From contig JACRIN010000074.1 in NCBI GenBank assembly GCA_016220085.1, positions 1 to 62,308 on the forward strand: a stretch of 62,308 nucleotides of DNA. The letters are read 5' to 3'. Below are positions 48,755-57,189 of this stretch, one piece after another (the first letter of the stretch is position 1; each line of letters opens with the position of its first letter). The DNA is from Planctomycetota bacterium (GTDB taxonomy: Bacteria; Planctomycetota; UBA1135; GCA-002686595). The notes under the pieces were generated by a model. It saw only the letters and a program-made list of their open reading frames with translations, did no database searches and was not told the origin of the DNA. The translations under genes were made by a program, and so were the position numbers.

Positions 48755-49633
48755 CTACGCCGCTCCTTCGAGGCGCACGACCACGAGCTCCGCCGGCGCG
48801 CCGACGCGCATCGGGAATCCGATCACGCCGAGTCCGCGACTGACCACCAATGTCGTCGCGCCGAGTTGGAGGCGCACGCCCGGATGCGGCGGACCGGCGC
48901 GGCGCATCCACGGCAGGTCGAGCTGAGATCCGTGCGTGTGCCCCGCGAGCACGAGGTCCGCGCCGGAGCGCGCGAGCGGCAGCGCGCCGCGCGGGTTGTG
49001 GCAGAGCACGATCTCGGGCTCGTCAGGCGAGAGGCCCGCGCGTGCCGCGGCGAGGTCGAGCTGTTTGCTCTCCTCGAGATCCGCGACGCCGATCAACCCG
49101 AACCCGCCGCGCTCGTCCGCGAGTCGCACGCCCTCGTTGCAGAGGAAGCGCACGCCGACCTCGGCGTAGCCCGCGATGATGCGAGCCTCCGCGCGGTCCT
49201 TGTAGTCGTGATTGCCGAGCACCGCGAAGACGCCGTGGCGCGCGCGAAGCCGCGCGAGGTCGGCGCGCACGAGCAGCGCTTCGCTCCAATGGCGCGTGAT
49301 GAAGTCTCCGGTGAGCGCGATCAGGTCGGGCCGCAGGCCGTTCGTGTGCTCGACGACCTCGGAGAGGTCGCCTTCGCGCAGGAAGGTGCCCGCGTGCAGG
49401 TCCGAGAGCTGCACGATCGTGTACCCCGCGAGCGCCGGCGCGAGCCCTCGGATCGCCACGCGCTCCTCGCGGACCGAAAAGCGACCGGCGGCGAGGTGGC
49501 GACGTCGGTACAACGCGCGCCCGCCGAGCCACGCGGCAACGTGCTCGACGGTCCACACGGCGCTGCGACGCAGCGGTCCATGGCGACGCGGCGCGACGCG
49601 GAGTTCCGGAGAAGCGTCGGGATCGAGTCGCAT
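48755..49633 (-). CDS. Calcineurin-like metallophosphoesterase (YaeI-type)
   Basis: About 292 residues with every metallophosphoesterase motif: VQLSDLHAGTF, ALTGDFITRHW, AVLGNHDYKDRA, VLCHNPRG and LAGHTHGSQLDLP. The arrangement fits the YaeI/YkuE subgroup, some of which act as membrane-associated UDP-diacylglucosamine or phosphodiester hydrolases. No clear transmembrane helix is seen. The ATG at 49633 is preferred over the TTG at 49651. An anti-sigma-like gene ends 28 nt upstream and the NHL gene begins at its stop, so three genes probably share a transcript. Confidence 0.9.
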   Translation of the reverse strand: MRLDPDASPELRVAPRRHGPLRRSAVWTVEHVAAWLGGRALYRRRHLAAGRFSVREERVAIRGLAPALAGYTIVQLSDLHAGTFLREGDLSEVVEHTNGLRPDLIALTGDFITRHWSEALLVRADLARLRARHGVFAVLGNHDYKDRAEARIIAGYAEVGVRFLCNEGVRLADERGGFGLIGVADLEESKQLDLAAARAGLSPDEPEIVLCHNPRGALPLARSGADLVLAGHTHGSQLDLPWMRRAGPPHPGVRLQLGATTLVVSRGLGVIGFPMRVGAPAELVVVRLEGAA

Positions 49634-49660
49634 CGCGTGGGTCGCGAGCAATCTACCCGG

Positions 49661-50449
49661 TCAACGACGCGCGAGCACCAGCTCCACACGCTCCCCGGGC
49701 GCGACGCGGCGCGTGCCGCCGGCGTCGACGATCTCGAGCTCGGCGGTGGAGCTCTCGAGAAGCGCGAAACCGGGCTCGACCTCGAGGCTCGCCTTGCCGC
49801 GGAGGCATTCGATCGCGCCGAACGCGCCGCGCAGCGAACACGGACCGTCGAGCTCGACGCGGCCGTGCTGCAAGCGAAAGCGCAGGTCGCGCGGCTCCTC
49901 GACCAACAACCGCGAGCCTCCGAGGAGCTCGAGGCGCGTGCCCTCGCTCTCGACCGCGAGGCGCGAGCCCGCGTCGGTCTCGAGCCACTCGCCGCGCACG
50001 AGCTCGCGCGACGCCTCTGCGTCGAAAGCGCGTCCGGAGGTGGTCGCCCGGCCCTCGAGCAACCGACCGTCGACGCGCCGAGCGACGCCGTCGACCTGGA
50101 ACAGGACGCCGAGCCCCGCGAGCAACGCCATCGGCATCAAGATCGCGCGGAAGCGTCGCAACTTGCCCGTGCGGCGAGCCTCCTCTGGCAAGACGAGCTC
50201 GCCGCGTTGCTCGCGAGCTTCGCGGTTGAGCCGACGTTCGCGGGCGATGCGCGCCGCGAGCAGCAAGCTGTCGCGGTAGTGCTGGTTGCACGTTTCGCAG
50301 CGCTCGAGGTGCGCTCGCAACGCGCGGTCCTCGGAGATCGGCTGGTCGCCGCCGAGGAATTGCTGCAGCCGCGCGCGCGCCTTCTCGCACGCGACGCTGC
50401 CGTCCGGGCCGGGCTTGCGCGCCGGCGGGTTCTTTTCGCCCTGGATCAT
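49661..50449 (-). CDS. Anti-sigma-factor-like protein: zinc finger, membrane helix, FecR-like domain
   Basis: A 262-residue membrane protein. Residues 18-60 form a zinc-binding anti-sigma domain (H-x3-C-x2-C in LRAHLERCETCNQ). One membrane helix lies at about 103-121 (ILMPMALLAGLGVLF). The periplasmic part is FecR-like (GEWLETDAGSRLAVESEGTRLELLGGSRLLVEE). It should sequester an ECF sigma factor and release it on an envelope signal, but no sigma gene is adjacent here; the ECF gene in this window is 17 kb away. The ATG at 50449 starts the zinc domain in the right place. Confidence 0.8.
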   Translation of the reverse strand: MIQGEKNPPARKPGPDGSVACEKARARLQQFLGGDQPISEDRALRAHLERCETCNQHYRDSLLLAARIARERRLNREAREQRGELVLPEEARRTGKLRRFRAILMPMALLAGLGVLFQVDGVARRVDGRLLEGRATTSGRAFDAEASRELVRGEWLETDAGSRLAVESEGTRLELLGGSRLLVEEPRDLRFRLQHGRVELDGPCSLRGAFGAIECLRGKASLEVEPGFALLESSTAELEIVDAGGTRRVAPGERVELVLARR

Positions 50450-50546
50450 CGCCTCGGACGGATCATCCGCCTCGGGCTAGATCGGGAGGAAGGCACGATT
50501 CCTTGAGTCGGGGAGCCGCGCCGCTCGCCCCGCTCCTCCCGCTCGG

Positions 50547-52022
50547 TCAGGACGCCAGGCGCTCCGCACCTCGGCGGATGCGCGCCCGGACCTTCTCGAC
50601 GCCGAGCAGCTCCATGATCTCGAACAGGTCCGGCCCGCCCGCCTGCCCGGTCAGGGCGCAGCGCAGGGGCTGGAACAGCGCCGGGATCTTCAGGCCGCGC
50701 GCGGCGATCCACGCCTTGGTCTCGTCGCGGAGCTCGGTCGGCTTCTTCCCGGCCGCGAGCCGCTCGTCGAGCCACGCGTCGTACGCGCGGAGCGTCTCCG
50801 CGCCCGCGGCGTGCTTCTTCGCGTTCTTCGCCGCATCGTCGTCCCACTTGAACTCCGCGTCGGAGCCGAAGAGGTACGCGATGCGCGGCGGGAGCTCGCC
50901 GTAGGTGCGCACGCGCTCTTGCTCGCCCGTCGCGACCCGCAGGTACCAGTCCCAGCGCGCGCGCACCTCGGCCTCGGTCGCGAGCCCGGCGGCGACGACG
51001 AACGGCAAGCAGTGCTCGGCGAACTCCGCGTGCGGCTCCTTGCGGATGTACTCGCCCGCCAGCCACTGGAACTTGTCGATGTCGAAGATCGCGCCGGCCT
51101 TGGAAACGTCCTTGACGTCGAAGTGCGAGACGAGCTGGTCGACGCTGAAGACCTCGGTGGTGCCGTTGAGCGCCCAGCCCTGCAAGCAGAGGAAGTTGAT
51201 GATCGCGTCCTTCGGATAGCCCTTCTCGCGATAGTCCTGCAGCGCGGTGTCGCCGGTGCGCTTCGAGAGCTTCTTCCCGTCGGTCCCGAGCATCAGCGGC
51301 AGGTGCCCGAACTCCGGGATCGGCTTGGCGAACGCTTGGTAGAGCAGCACTTGCTTGGGCGTGTTCACCAGGTGCTCCTCGCCGCGGAACACGTGCGTGA
51401 TGCCCATGTCGATGTCGTCGCAGACGACGACGAAGTTGTAGGTCGGCGTGCCGTCGGAGCGCACCATGATCCAGTCGTCGACTTCCTTGTTCTGGAAGAC
51501 GACGTCGCCGCGGACGTGATCGAGGAAGCGCGTCTCGCCGGCGGGCACGGCGAAGCGGAGCACGTACTTCTCGCCCGACTGCACGCGGCGCTCGACCTCT
51601 TCCTTCGAGAGCTTGCGGCAGAGCCCGTCGTACTCGGGCTTCAGGTGGTTCTTGGACTGCTCCTCGCGCAGCTTCTCCAGCCGGTCCGCGGTGCAGAAGC
51701 AGCGGTAGGCCCAGCCGCGACCGAAGAGCTCTTGGGCGAGCTCCTTGTGCCGCGCCGCGCGCTCGGTCTGGCGGTAGGGCGCGCACGGCCCGCCGATGTC
51801 CGGGCCTTCGTCCCACTGGATGCCGAGCCAGTGCATCCCCTCGAGGATCGCGCGCTCGTACTCGGGCGTAGAGCGGCCCTCGTCGGTGTCCTCGATCCGC
51901 AGCAGGAACTTGCCGCCGTTGCGGCGTGCGTAGGCCCAGTTGAAGAGCGCGGTGCGGGCGCCGCCGACGTGCAGCTTGCCGGTCGGGCTCGGGGCGAAAC
52001 GGACGCGGATGTTGGAGGGCAC
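50547..52022 (-). CDS. gltX: Glutamyl-tRNA synthetase
   Basis: A 491-residue class I aminoacyl-tRNA synthetase. The HIGH motif is PSPTGKLHVGG (residues 11-21) and the KMSKS motif is KKLSKRTG. RIEDTDEGRS, DDIDMGITHVFRGEEHLVNTPKQ and the anticodon-binding C-terminal half are all normal. A C-x-C...C cluster (YRCFCTADR and YDGLCR) resembles the zinc-binding insertion of GluRS, with Leu where a His ligand is common. The start is GTG at 52022 with AAGG 8 nt upstream; the frame extends to 52097 but without coding quality. It is divergent from the adenosine deaminase gene. Confidence 0.96.
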   Translation of the reverse strand: MPSNIRVRFAPSPTGKLHVGGARTALFNWAYARRNGGKFLLRIEDTDEGRSTPEYERAILEGMHWLGIQWDEGPDIGGPCAPYRQTERAARHKELAQELFGRGWAYRCFCTADRLEKLREEQSKNHLKPEYDGLCRKLSKEEVERRVQSGEKYVLRFAVPAGETRFLDHVRGDVVFQNKEVDDWIMVRSDGTPTYNFVVVCDDIDMGITHVFRGEEHLVNTPKQVLLYQAFAKPIPEFGHLPLMLGTDGKKLSKRTGDTALQDYREKGYPKDAIINFLCLQGWALNGTTEVFSVDQLVSHFDVKDVSKAGAIFDIDKFQWLAGEYIRKEPHAEFAEHCLPFVVAAGLATEAEVRARWDWYLRVATGEQERVRTYGELPPRIAYLFGSDAEFKWDDDAAKNAKKHAAGAETLRAYDAWLDERLAAGKKPTELRDETKAWIAARGLKIPALFQPLRCALTGQAGGPDLFEIMELLGVEKVRARIRRGAERLAS

Positions 52023-52125
52023 GGCTGACCTTTTGGACGGGAGGGAAGTCGGACTTCGCGGGGCGAAGAGGATACGGGCGCCGAGCACCGCGAACAACGT
52101 GGTCGATCGCGCGGCGCCGGAGAGC

Positions 52126-52131
52126 TAGATT
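52126..52131 (+). promoter_or_regulatory. -10 box TAGATT of a probable leaderless promoter
   Basis: TAGATT ends 6 nt before the ATG at 52138; no ribosome site is present. Confidence 0.5.
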
Positions 52132-52137
52132 CGGGCG

Positions 52138-53250
52138 ATGACGAAGCACCGCTCGAACGGTCGTGGTCCGCTGACGCGCGAGCTCCTCCAGCGCATTCCG
52201 AAGGTCCTGCTCCACGAACACCTCGACGGCGGATTGCGGCCGGCGACGGTGCTCGAACTCGCGGCGGAGGCGCGGTACGGCGACCTCCCGGAGCGCGACG
52301 CGGACAAACTCGGCGAGTGGTTCCACCTCGGCGCGGCGCGCGGCGAGCTCGGGCTCTATCTCGAAGGCTTCCGCCACACGATCGCCGTGATGCAGACGGC
52401 GGACGCGCTCGAACGCGTCGCGTACGAGTTCATCCAGGACATGGCCGACGACGGCGTGATCTACGCCGAGGTGCGTTTCGCGCCGCACTACCACACGCAG
52501 AAAGGCCTCGGCCTCGACGCGGTGATGCGCGCGGTGCTGAAGGGACTGAAGCGCGGCTCCGCGGAGTTCCACGTCGGCTTCGGCCTGATCGTGTGCGCGA
52601 TGCGCAACGAGCCCGAAACGCTGTCGATGAAGATGGCCGAGCTCGCGGTCACCTACCGCAACGAAGGCTGCGTCGGCTTCGACCTCGCGGGCGAAGAGGC
52701 CGGCAACCCGGCGGGCGAGCACCAGCGTGCGTTCGAGTTCGTGAAGCGCGAGAACTTCGCGATCACGATCCACGCGGGCGAGAGCTTCGGCCCGAAGAGC
52801 ATCTGGCAAGCGCTCCACTTCTGCGGCGCGCACCGCATCGGCCACGGCACGCGGCTCGTCGAGGACATCGTTCTGTACCAAGGCAAGGTGATCAAGCTCG
52901 AGCCGCTCGCGCAGTACGTGCTCGACCATCGCATCCCGCTCGAGATCTGCCTCTCGTCGAACGTGCACACCGGCGCGACCGAGTCGCTCGCCGCGCACCC
53001 GTTCCCGATGTTCTTGCGGCAAGGGTTCCGCGTGACGCTGAACACCGACAACCGCTTGATGAGCCGCACCACGATGACCGACGAGCTCCTGATCGCCGCC
53101 GAGACGTTCGGCTGCACGCTCGCGGACCTCGAGAAGATCTCGATCAACTCGATGAAGTCGGCGTTCGCGCACTACGACTACCGCGTCAAGACGATCTTCG
53201 AGCGCATCAAGCCGGGCTACGCGAAGCTGCGCGCCGAGCTCGCGTCGTGA
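52138..53250 (+). CDS. add: Adenosine deaminase
   Basis: A 370-residue metal-dependent amidohydrolase that converts adenosine to inosine. Ligands and catalytic residues are in place: HEHLDGGLRP (H-x-H), ITIHAGESFGP (His and Glu), RIGHGTRL, ICLSSNVHTG and TLNTDNRLMS with the catalytic Asp. NTDNRLMS and the overall length match the Streptomyces-type adenosine deaminases; a 6-aminodeoxyfutalosine deaminase role cannot be excluded by motif alone. The ATG at 52138 sits at leaderless spacing from TAGATT. It is divergent from gltX. Confidence 0.9.
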   Translation: MTKHRSNGRGPLTRELLQRIPKVLLHEHLDGGLRPATVLELAAEARYGDLPERDADKLGEWFHLGAARGELGLYLEGFRHTIAVMQTADALERVAYEFIQDMADDGVIYAEVRFAPHYHTQKGLGLDAVMRAVLKGLKRGSAEFHVGFGLIVCAMRNEPETLSMKMAELAVTYRNEGCVGFDLAGEEAGNPAGEHQRAFEFVKRENFAITIHAGESFGPKSIWQALHFCGAHRIGHGTRLVEDIVLYQGKVIKLEPLAQYVLDHRIPLEICLSSNVHTGATESLAAHPFPMFLRQGFRVTLNTDNRLMSRTTMTDELLIAAETFGCTLADLEKISINSMKSAFAHYDYRVKTIFERIKPGYAKLRAELAS

Positions 53251-53315
53251 GCTCCGCCGCCGGAGCCCTGCTCGTGAACGCCGAGGCGTGAGCGCTCCCC
53301 GATGAGAACCGTTTC

Positions 53316-54335
53316 ATGAGCACCGAGTTCGTCCACGCGCCCCACACGTTCGCAGGCCGGGTCGAGCTGCGCCCGTTCGAGAGCCGCGTGCTCGCGGACA
53401 ACCGCGTCGGCGATCCGCACGTGCGCGAAGTGCCGGTCTACTTGCCGCCGAACTTCGAGAGCGCGCGCTGGCCGGTGCTGTTCGTGCTCGCGGGCTTCAC
53501 GGGCCGCGGCCAGCGCATGCTCGACCACGGCGATCCGTGGAAGCCGGGCCTCGTGCTCCAGTACGACCGCTTGGTCGCCAAGGGCGAGCTCCCGCCCGCG
53601 ATCCTGGTGCTCCCCGACTGCTTCACGAAGGTCGGCGGCAGCCAGTACGTGAACTCCGCGCTGCTCGGCCGTTACGAGGACTACGTCGCCGACGAGCTCG
53701 TCGCATGGATCGACGCGACCTACCCGACGCGCGTCGGCGCGCGCGCGGTCGTCGGCAAGAGCTCGGGTGGCTTCGGCGCGCTGCATTTCGCGCTGCGCCG
53801 GCCCGGCGTGTTCCGCGCGGCGGCGTCGATCAGCGGCGACTGCGGCTTCGAGTTCTGCCAATGGCCGGCGTTCGAGGGGCTCCTTCGGACGCTGCGCAAG
53901 CACGGCGGCGATCCGTGGAAGTTCCTCGAAGCGTTCAAAGCGAAGGCTCAGACGTCGGTCGACGAGTTCGAGACGCTGAATTCGATCGCGATGAGCGCGT
54001 GCTACTCGCCCAACGTCGAGAGCGTGCACGGCTTCGACCTGCCGATCGACACGGAGACCGGCGCGCGGCGCGAGGACGTGTGGCGGCGCTGGCTCGAGTT
54101 CGATCCGCTGTTCGCGTGCGAGCGATTCGGCGCGAACCTGAAGCAACTCGCGCTCTTGCACGTCGAGTGCGGCCTCGACGACGAGTTCAACATGCAGTGG
54201 CCTCTGCGCCAGTTCGTCGCGAAGCTGCGCGCGCAGGGCATCGCCGTCGACCACGAGGAGCACGAAGGCTCGCACAGAAACCTCGACCACCGGCACCTCG
54301 CGCTCTTCCGCAAGCTCGCGCACGTCCTCGGCTGA
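53316..54335 (+). CDS. Esterase-D-like alpha/beta hydrolase
   Basis: A 339-residue cytoplasmic protein of the putative esterase (PF00756) type. VREVPVYLPPNFESARWPVLFVLAG gives the family start. LPDCFTKVGGSQYVNS precedes the nucleophile elbow GKSSGGFGALHFAL, and HVECGLDDEFNMQW plus HEGSHRNLDHRH supply the Asp and His. Similar proteins include enterochelin esterases and S-formylglutathione hydrolases, but this one is not clearly either. It starts 65 nt after the adenosine deaminase gene on the same strand. It is convergent with the metallopeptidase gene. Confidence 0.85.
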   Translation: MSTEFVHAPHTFAGRVELRPFESRVLADNRVGDPHVREVPVYLPPNFESARWPVLFVLAGFTGRGQRMLDHGDPWKPGLVLQYDRLVAKGELPPAILVLPDCFTKVGGSQYVNSALLGRYEDYVADELVAWIDATYPTRVGARAVVGKSSGGFGALHFALRRPGVFRAAASISGDCGFEFCQWPAFEGLLRTLRKHGGDPWKFLEAFKAKAQTSVDEFETLNSIAMSACYSPNVESVHGFDLPIDTETGARREDVWRRWLEFDPLFACERFGANLKQLALLHVECGLDDEFNMQWPLRQFVAKLRAQGIAVDHEEHEGSHRNLDHRHLALFRKLAHVLG

Positions 54336-54379
54336 GCACGCGCGGACGGTCGCGCTCCCGAGTCGGACGTCGGCGCCGG

Positions 54380-55057
54380 TCAGCCGCCCCAGAGCTCCGC
54401 GAGCAGCTTGGCGGTCTCCGGATCGCTCTCGAGGACCTCGGCGCGCACGAACGGCCAGAAGTCGTTCGTGCCGAACCAGGCCTCGGTCATCTCGGCGAGG
54501 AACTCTTGGCAGTTGTTCAACGCGTAGTGCCGCTCCTTCCCGCCGTGGTAGCGCAGCACGGACTCCAACCGACCCGACGCCTTCACGCGCTCGTACGCGG
54601 CGACGATGCGCGGCTCGTCGATGCCGAGCACGCGATCGTGGTACGCATGGACGAGTTCGTGCAGCACCATCGACGGCTGATCGAGCGTCCAAGTCCGAAA
54701 ACGCTCGAGCGAACAGAGCTCGACCCCCTTCGCCTTCTCGCGCGCGTGCCCATTCTCGCCGAGCCAGTCGGGCGAAATGTGGTAGCACGCGCACGGACAC
54801 GCGCCGTCGTCGAGCGAGAACCAGATCGGCACTGCCCGCAAGCGCGCGAGCGCCGCCGGCGGCACGACGCGCGCGATGTCGAAGAGCTTGACGCGCAGGA
54901 GCTCGAGTCCGGCGGCGCCGTCCGGGTGCTCGACGACGCGCTGCTCGACGTGGACGCGCCAACCTTCGACGTTGTGCGTCGCGTAGCCCGCGAGAGGACC
55001 GTCGACCGGCGCGAACGAAGGGCTGAGCACGAGGGCGAGGATCGCAGCGACACGCAT
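54380..55057 (-). CDS. Exported HExxH metallopeptidase-like protein
   Basis: A 225-residue protein with a signal peptide (residues 1-18, RVAAILALVLSPSFA). MVLHELVHAYHDRVLG contains the zinc-binding HExxH, and NNCQEFLAEMTEAWFG about 45 residues later offers the third ligand Glu, an arrangement like the anthrax-lethal-factor-type or related gluzincin domains. CPCACYH holds a three-Cys cluster upstream. I cannot name the family. The ATG at 55057 is the start that gives the signal peptide. It is convergent with the esterase and divergent from the dioxygenase gene. Confidence 0.7.
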   Translation of the reverse strand: MRVAAILALVLSPSFAPVDGPLAGYATHNVEGWRVHVEQRVVEHPDGAAGLELLRVKLFDIARVVPPAALARLRAVPIWFSLDDGACPCACYHISPDWLGENGHAREKAKGVELCSLERFRTWTLDQPSMVLHELVHAYHDRVLGIDEPRIVAAYERVKASGRLESVLRYHGGKERHYALNNCQEFLAEMTEAWFGTNDFWPFVRAEVLESDPETAKLLAELWGG

Positions 55058-55121
55058 GAGCAAGCTCCGAAAGAAGTGCGCCGATGCTACTCCGGATCGC
55101 ACGGCTACAATCGCGTGCCTC

Positions 55122-55240
55122 GCGAGGACTCACGCCTGTCCGGTGTGGACGCGCGCCCGCCCCGTGTGGACGCGCGCCCGGCTCGCGAGCGACGCACGCC
55201 CGAGCTGCGAGGACGCACGCCCGTCCCGCGAGGACGCAAG
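55122..55240 (+). repeat. 21-nt tandem repeats running into the start of the dioxygenase gene
   Basis: Units at 55122-55142, 55143-55163, 55164-55184, 55185-55206 (22 nt) and 55207-55227 share a GyGwGGACGC core and a CGCCCG end. A sixth, partial unit (55228-55240) holds the GAGG ribosome site and leads directly into the ATG at 55241. Confidence 0.7.
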
Positions 55241-56068
55241 ATGGAAACCCACGCACGCCGCCAAGGAGATCGCTACCTCGTCCTGCCCGAGGAGCTCGAA
55301 CGCTTCCGCCGCGACGGCTACGTGCACCTCGAGGGCGTGCTCTCCGACGACGAGCTCGCGACGATCGAGCGCGACTACGATCGCTTCCTGCGCCGCGAGA
55401 TCGCCGTGCCCGGCAAGGACTTTTGCGACATGTCCGGCGACTACAAGCGGACGCCCGACGAGTACTCGATCGTCAATGTGATGCTGCCGCGGCGCTACCA
55501 CCCGGAGTGGCAAGGCAGTCTGTACGAGCGCCGCGCCGCGTCGATCGCCGAGCAGCTCCAGGGGCCCGGGCTCGTCATCGACTACGACCAACTGCTCGCG
55601 AAGCGTCCGTTCAAGGAAGACGCCGTGTTCGGTTGGCACCAGGACCTCGCGTACTGGATCGTCACGCGGGACACGCGCACGGCGACGTGCTGGCTCGCGG
55701 TCGACGACTCCACGCTCGAGAACGGCTGCCTGCGTTTCGTCGTCGGCTCTCACCAAGAGCCCGCGCTGCGCCCGCACCGGCCGGCGAGCGGCGACCGCGA
55801 ACAGTCGCACGCGCTCGTCTGCGAAGTCGACGAAGCGCGCGACGTCGTGCGCCCGGTGCCGATCCGCCGCGGCGACATCACGGTGCACGGCGAGCGCATC
55901 GCGCACGGCTCGGGCGGCAACCGCACCGCCGGCTGGCGCCGCGCGTACATCGTCGCGTTCCGAAGCGCCGAAACCGTCGCCGAGGAACGACGTCGGGGCT
56001 TCACGCACTCGCACAACGACGAACTCGACGTGTTGAAGTCGGTCGGCGTCGAAGGCGAGACGCGTTAG
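55241..56068 (+). CDS. Phytanoyl-CoA dioxygenase (PhyH)-family protein
   Basis: A 275-residue Fe(II)/2-oxoglutarate-dependent oxygenase. FRRDGYVHLEGVLSDDEL is the family start; GWHQDLAYW holds the iron His and Asp; ENGCLRFVVGSHQ and HGSGGNRTAGWRRAYIV supply the second His and the 2-oxoglutarate Arg. Members hydroxylate lipids, natural products or halogenate; the substrate here is not known. The start codon is the ATG just after the last copy of a 21-nt repeat, whose GAGG serves as ribosome site. The stop overlaps the convergent sirtuin gene by 4 bp. Confidence 0.9.
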   Translation: METHARRQGDRYLVLPEELERFRRDGYVHLEGVLSDDELATIERDYDRFLRREIAVPGKDFCDMSGDYKRTPDEYSIVNVMLPRRYHPEWQGSLYERRAASIAEQLQGPGLVIDYDQLLAKRPFKEDAVFGWHQDLAYWIVTRDTRTATCWLAVDDSTLENGCLRFVVGSHQEPALRPHRPASGDREQSHALVCEVDEARDVVRPVPIRRGDITVHGERIAHGSGGNRTAGWRRAYIVAFRSAETVAEERRRGFTHSHNDELDVLKSVGVEGETR

Positions 56069-56796
56069 CTCTCCCCGAGCAATTCGCCGAGCAGTTCAGC
56101 GGAGAGCGCGGGCACGACGTCGATCGCACGGCCGGCCCGGAACGTGTCGCGCGGCTCGAGATTGTCCGGCGCTTCGAGCGAGTTGACGTACGTTCGCGCG
56201 CCCGCTTGCCGCGCGAGCGACAGGAAACCGGCCGCCGGATAGACGACTCCGCTCGTCCCGATCGAGACGAAGTGCGTGCAGGTGCAGAGCGCGCGCTCGA
56301 TCCGGTCCATGAAGTACGGCATTTCGCCGAACCAGACGATGTCGGGCCGCACGCGCGCGTGGCCGCAGCTCGCGCACGGCAGGAAGGCGTCGGGCGCGAG
56401 GTGCTCGAGCTCGCGCACGATCGCGCCGCAGCGCTCGCAACGGAGCTGCACGAGCTCGCCGTGCATGTGCAACGGGCTCGACCCCGCGCGCTCGTGCAGG
56501 TCGTCGACGTTCTGCGTTACCAGCGTGAACGGAATGCCGCCGAGCGAGAGCTCGCGCTCGAGTTCCGCGAGCGCCCGGTGCGCCGCGTTGGGCTCGACGT
56601 TGCCGAGCGCTCGCCGCCGCAGCTGGTAGAACCGCCACACGAGCTTCGGATCGCGCGCCCACGCCAGCGGCGTCGCCACGTCCTCGACGTGATGGCCCTC
56701 CCACAGTCCGCCGCCGCCGCGAAACGTCGCGACGCCCGAGTCCGCCGACACGCCGGCGCCGGTGAGGACGACCAGCGCGCTCCGCGAACCGGTCAT
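56065..56796 (-). CDS. Sir2-family NAD-dependent deacylase
   Basis: A 243-residue bacterial sirtuin (CobB-type). LTGAGVSADSGVATFRG is the NAD loop, LVTQNVDDLHERAG and LHMHGELVQLRC hold the catalytic His, and C-x2-C pairs (CERC, CASC) bind zinc. RPDIVWFGEMP and SIGTSGVVYPAAGF complete it. It removes acyl groups from protein lysines in the cytoplasm. The Tyr/Arg pair that marks desuccinylases is present in part (WRFYQLRR), so it may accept succinyl groups. It begins 8 nt after the queF stop; probably one operon. Confidence 0.93.
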   Translation of the reverse strand: MTGSRSALVVLTGAGVSADSGVATFRGGGGLWEGHHVEDVATPLAWARDPKLVWRFYQLRRRALGNVEPNAAHRALAELERELSLGGIPFTLVTQNVDDLHERAGSSPLHMHGELVQLRCERCGAIVRELEHLAPDAFLPCASCGHARVRPDIVWFGEMPYFMDRIERALCTCTHFVSIGTSGVVYPAAGFLSLARQAGARTYVNSLEAPDNLEPRDTFRAGRAIDVVPALSAELLGELLGES

Positions 56797-56804
56797 CGCG
56801 CGCC

Positions 56805-57158
56805 TCAGCCCGGGAAGCGCGTCTCGACGACCGTGTGGATGCCGCCGCGGACCATGAAGTCGCCCTCGACGATCATCTTCCTCGGCGCGAGCAACGCGAC
56901 GAGGTCGTCGAGGATGCGATTGGTCACCGCCTCGTGGAAGTGGCCTTCGTCGCGGAAGGACCAGAGGTAGAGCTTCAGGCTCTTGAGCTCGACGCACCGC
57001 GCGTTCGGCGTGTAGCGGATGCGGATCGTCGCGAAGTCCGGTTGGCCGGTCTTCGGGCAGAGGCAGGTGAATTCGGGGCAGTCGAAGCGGATCTCGTACT
57101 CGCGGCCGGGCCGCGGGTTGTCGAACCACTCGAGGCCCTTGGTCGGTTGCGTGGTCAT
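56805..57158 (-). CDS. queF: NADPH-dependent 7-cyano-7-deazaguanine reductase
   Basis: A 117-residue type I QueF, the enzyme that reduces preQ0 to preQ1 in queuosine synthesis. [17 protein letters not shown] holds the catalytic Cys34 and the Asp of the thioimide mechanism, [21 protein letters not shown] the QueF motif and substrate His/Glu, and [11 protein letters not shown] the C-terminus. The length is normal for the unimodular form. The ATG is at 57158. The sirtuin gene follows 8 nt later; no other queuosine genes are in the window. Confidence 0.96.
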   Translation of the reverse strand: MTTQPTKGLEWFDNPRPGREYEIRFDCPEFTCLCPKTGQPDFATIRIRYTPNARCVELKSLKLYLWSFRDEGHFHEAVTNRILDDLVALLAPRKMIVEGDFMVRGGIHTVVETRFPG

Positions 57159-57189
57159 CGTGGCAGGCGAGAAGTTAGCACGCGCGCGC

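Noticed and set aside
50446..53172. A 908-residue minus-strand ORF across gltX and adenosine deaminase
   Set aside because: It mixes non-coding frames of two genes that have complete catalytic motifs in their own frames.
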